Shown in pieces: positions 61,907 through 64,000 of a stretch of 64,000 nt of DNA. Source of the DNA: Pseudomonas fluorescens (GTDB lineage Bacteria > Pseudomonadota > Gammaproteobacteria > Pseudomonadales > Pseudomonadaceae); NCBI RefSeq assembly GCF_900636825.1, contig NZ_LR134318.1, positions 1,273,501 to 1,337,500 on the forward strand. The letters run 5' to 3'. The notes under the pieces are model-generated. The model searched no databases, had not been told where the DNA came from, and saw nothing but the letters and a program-made list of their open reading frames with translations. The position numbers were made by a program, and so were the translations under genes. Numbering within the stretch: position 1 is the stretch's first letter; the number at the start of each line of letters is the position of its first letter.

Positions 61907-63073
61907 ATGGCTGAGGTTTTGAACTTCGAGCACAACGGCATTACCGTCAATGCCACCGAGTCCCCCGAGGCCATGGGCGGCCTGGGTGACAATGTCATCG
62001 GTTTGATCGGCACCGCGCCGAACGCCGATCCGCTGATTCCGCGTAACGCACCGTTCCGCATCAACAGCTTCACCACCCATGCGTTGCTCGATCCGACCGG
62101 GTCGGAAGAGGGCACGCTGTACCACGCGGTCTACCAGATTCTCAAAGTGGTGAAAGTGCCGGTGTACGTGGTGATCGTCGAAGCGGGCGCGACCCCGGCC
62201 GATACGGTCAACAATGTGATCGGCGGTGTCGAGCCGGCGACCGGGCGCAAGCTCGGTCTGGCGGCGCTGGGCAGTGTCCCTGAAGACCTGACCATCATCG
62301 GCGCGCCGGGCTTTACCGGCAGCAAAGCCGTGGCCGGCGAGTTCGCCTCGTTCGGCAAACGCATCAAGGCCCGTGTGGTGCTCGACGGCAAGGATGTCTC
62401 GGTGGCCGATCAGGTGCTGTACAGCCAGGAACTCGGTGGCGCTGAGCTCGGTTTCGACCGTTGCCTGGTGGTGCACAACATGCCGGCCGTGTATTCGAAA
62501 GCCGCGAAGAAAAACGTCTTTCTGTCGCCGTCCAGTCTGGCGATTGCCGCGCTGGCCAAGGTCAAACAGTGGGAAAGCCCGGGCAACCAGGTGACCTATG
62601 CCGAAGACGTTTCGCGGGTCGTTGAATACAACATTCTCGACACTTCCACCGAAGGCGATCTGCTCAACCGCTACGGCGTCAGCTACTACGCCCGCACCGT
62701 GCTCGGCGGCTTCTCGCTGCTGGGTAACCGCTCGGTTACCGGCAAGTTCATCAGCTACGTCGGCCTCGAAGATGCAATCAGCCGCAAGCTGGTCAAGGCC
62801 GGCCAGAAAGCCATGGCCAAGAACCTCACCAAGTCGTTCATGGATCAAGAGGTCAAGCGCATCAACGACTGGCTGCAGACTTTGGTTGCCGACGAAACCA
62901 TTCCCGGCGGCAGCGTTTATCTGCACCCGGAACTCAACAGCGTCGAGAAATACAAGAACGGCACCTGGTACGTGGTCATCGATTACGGCCGCTACGCGCC
63001 GAATGAACACATGGTTTATCAACTCAACGCCCGCGATGAAATCATCGAGCAGTTCCTGGAGGACGTTCTCTAA
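61907..63073 (+). CDS. Contractile tail sheath protein (P2 FI-like)
   Basis: Protein of 388 residues that forms the contracting outer sheath. The N-terminus is LNFEHNGITVNATESPEAMG, with TAPNADPLIPRNAPFRIN. The central part holds VVIVEAGATPADTVNNVIGG, and the conserved C-terminal core is NDWLQTLVADETIPGGSVYL to YAPNEHMVYQLNARDEI. This is the shorter P2/SfV-type sheath. Its stop overlaps the tube gene by one base, fitting their need for equal copy number. Confidence 0.93.
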   Translation: MAEVLNFEHNGITVNATESPEAMGGLGDNVIGLIGTAPNADPLIPRNAPFRINSFTTHALLDPTGSEEGTLYHAVYQILKVVKVPVYVVIVEAGATPADTVNNVIGGVEPATGRKLGLAALGSVPEDLTIIGAPGFTGSKAVAGEFASFGKRIKARVVLDGKDVSVADQVLYSQELGGAELGFDRCLVVHNMPAVYSKAAKKNVFLSPSSLAIAALAKVKQWESPGNQVTYAEDVSRVVEYNILDTSTEGDLLNRYGVSYYARTVLGGFSLLGNRSVTGKFISYVGLEDAISRKLVKAGQKAMAKNLTKSFMDQEVKRINDWLQTLVADETIPGGSVYLHPELNSVEKYKNGTWYVVIDYGRYAPNEHMVYQLNARDEIIEQFLEDVL

Positions 63074-63579
63074 TGTTTACCAACCGCGTAAGACAGGCCA
63101 TCGCGGCCACTCTGCAAGGCCTGCCGTTGTCGGCGACCGTTGAAGAATTCACCCCGCCGAAAATCGATTTCGATATGGAGAGCATGACCGGCGGACGTTT
63201 CATCGTTGAAGAAATGGCGAAAAGCGCCAAAGCGCTCAATGCCAAGTTGATTGTCCAGGGCGTCGGCGCCGAAGTGATGCTGGCGCTGGGCGTGAAGCTG
63301 GGTGACGACATCCTGCTGAACGTGCGGGAAGCCGGTCAGGATCAGGACGGCAACACCTGGTTCACTTATCACACTGTGGGCGGCAAATTGAAATCCCTGG
63401 AGGAAGCCGTGCTGAAAATGGGTGAGAAACCCAAGACCACGCTGGAGCTGTCCTGCCGCACCTACAACCGTCTGGAAAACGGCGTGCCGGTGATCGACAT
63501 CGACGTACGCACCCAGAAGTTCGTGCTCAACGGCGTCGACATCCTCGGTGATGCCCGGCGTGCGGTGTTGATGCCGTAA
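63073..63579 (+). CDS. Tail tube protein (P2 FII-like)
   Basis: Protein of 168 residues forming the inner tube. Typical features are the N-terminal helix MFTNRVRQAIAATLQGLPLS, FTPPKIDFDMESMTGGRFIV, and the beta-rich C-terminal part CRTYNRLENGVPVIDIDVRT. It is coupled to the sheath gene by a one-base overlap. A REP doublet follows. Confidence 0.92.
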   Translation: MFTNRVRQAIAATLQGLPLSATVEEFTPPKIDFDMESMTGGRFIVEEMAKSAKALNAKLIVQGVGAEVMLALGVKLGDDILLNVREAGQDQDGNTWFTYHTVGGKLKSLEEAVLKMGEKPKTTLELSCRTYNRLENGVPVIDIDVRTQKFVLNGVDILGDARRAVLMP

Positions 63580-63607
63580 ACCGCGGTTTACCAGCAATCA
63601 CAAAACC

Positions 63608-63698
63608 CTGTGGGAGCGAGCTTGCTCGCGAAAGCGGTCGTTCAGTCACATGAATGTCGAATGTGCCGAAGCCTTCGCGAGCAGGCTCGCTCCCACAG
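63608..63698. repeat. REP doublet inside the tailocin cluster
   Basis: CTGTGGGAGCGAGCTTGC and GCAGGCTCGCTCCCACAG are inverted and 55 bases apart. It belongs to the same family as the copy at 6074-6165. It lies between the tube gene and the tail-assembly gene. Confidence 0.92.
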
Positions 63699-63730
63699 TG
63701 GATCTGGACAAAACTTTCAGGAATTCATCC

Positions 63731-64000
63731 ATGTCATGGACACCTCCCCTGCACGAGCTGCTGTCGCCGATCACCGGCGATGACGGTTCGCAAATCGAAA
63801 CCCTGCAGCTCAAACCGCTGTTCTACGCCGCACAAAAAGAAGCGCTGGAACGCGCCGGTGATGACGAAGATGACCAGTTCTTCGAGCTGGCGCTGCTCGC
63901 CACCGGCCTGTCGGTCAAGGAACTCGACCAGCTCAAACGTCCGGACTACGTGAGCATCGCCCAGTACGTGCATGAGATGTCGACTCAACCGTCCTCGCAT
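63731..64000 (+). CDS. Tail assembly chaperone (P2 gpE / Mu gp41-like), cut by window edge
   Basis: Ninety codons are visible, reading MSWTPPLHELLSPITGDDGS and LKPLFYAAQKEALERAGDDE to the window end without a stop. Length, acidic character and place after the tube gene fit the tail-assembly chaperone that guides tube formation on the tape measure; in P2-like phages this gene has a programmed frameshift product, which cannot be checked here. CAGGAA lies 7-8 bases before the ATG. Confidence 0.75.
   Translation, partial: MSWTPPLHELLSPITGDDGSQIETLQLKPLFYAAQKEALERAGDDEDDQFFELALLATGLSVKELDQLKRPDYVSIAQYVHEMSTQPSSH

Noticed and set aside
53985..64000. A complete inducible prophage
   Set aside because: No integrase, replication, capsid or terminase gene is visible, and the cluster occupies the known mutS-linked tailocin site. 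The right part is outside the window, so this is not absolute.

Overview
The window is chromosomal DNA from a Pseudomonas of the P. fluorescens group. The evidence is the high GC content, Pseudomonas-type REP palindromes (TGTAGGAGCTGCC and TGTGGGAGCGAGC families), the gene orders dapE-ndvB, csdA-dapD-arsC, glnD-map-rpsB-tsf-pyrH-frr, adhC-fghA-ispF-truD-surE-pcm-nlpD-rpoS-rsmZ-fdxA-mutS, and a phage-tail cluster beside mutS. About 53.8 kb is conserved core genome. The last 10 kb is a phage-derived accessory island.

Bases 1-15.4 kb hold mostly leftward genes: the start of dapE (cut by the window edge), the glucan synthase ndvB, the rightward tcdA, the cysteine desulfurase pair csdA-csdE, dapD, an ArsC/Spx-family protein, a rightward CPA1 sodium/proton antiporter, a lone astacin-like metallopeptidase, dapC, glnD and map. 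Three enzymes of the succinylase lysine/diaminopimelate pathway (dapE, dapD, dapC) lie within 11.6 kb.

Bases 15.4-41.8 kb form a long rightward run: rpsB-tsf, pyrH-frr, uppS-cdsA-dxr, rseP-bamA-skp-lpxD-fabZ-lpxA-lpxB-rnhB-dnaE-accA, tilS, pyrG-kdsA-eno-ftsB-ispD. It covers translation, isoprenoid and undecaprenyl supply, phospholipid and fatty-acid synthesis, lipid A synthesis and outer-membrane protein assembly. Many neighbours overlap by 1-4 bp.

Bases 41.9-53.8 kb hold a LysR regulator divergent from the glutathione-dependent formaldehyde detoxification genes (adhC, fghA), then ispF, truD, surE, pcm, nlpD and rpoS. Between rpoS and fdxA lies the small RNA rsmZ with its GacA upstream activating site. 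fdxA and mutS follow on the minus strand. A perfect TTCAAAC-N4-GTTTGAA palindrome inside nlpD fits the PsrA box of the rpoS promoter.

From 53.98 kb to the window end is the left part of an R-type tailocin (contractile phage-tail bacteriocin) cluster: a LexA/PrtR-like repressor, a structured leader, a holin, baseplate V/W/J/I, tail fibre and chaperone, a DUF2635 protein, sheath, tube and the start of a tail-assembly chaperone. No integrase, capsid or terminase gene is visible, and a chromosomal REP doublet sits inside the cluster, so a domesticated element is more likely than an active prophage. The least explained sequence is the tailocin control region (53.93-55.20 kb): three TGCAT-Nx-ATGCA palindromes, one inside the core promoter, and a leader with several hairpins ending in a terminator-like stem before the first structural gene. 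I found no wholly new multigene system; this leader and the lone astacin peptidase with its nearby 19-bp perfect inverted repeat are the best candidates for new biology.
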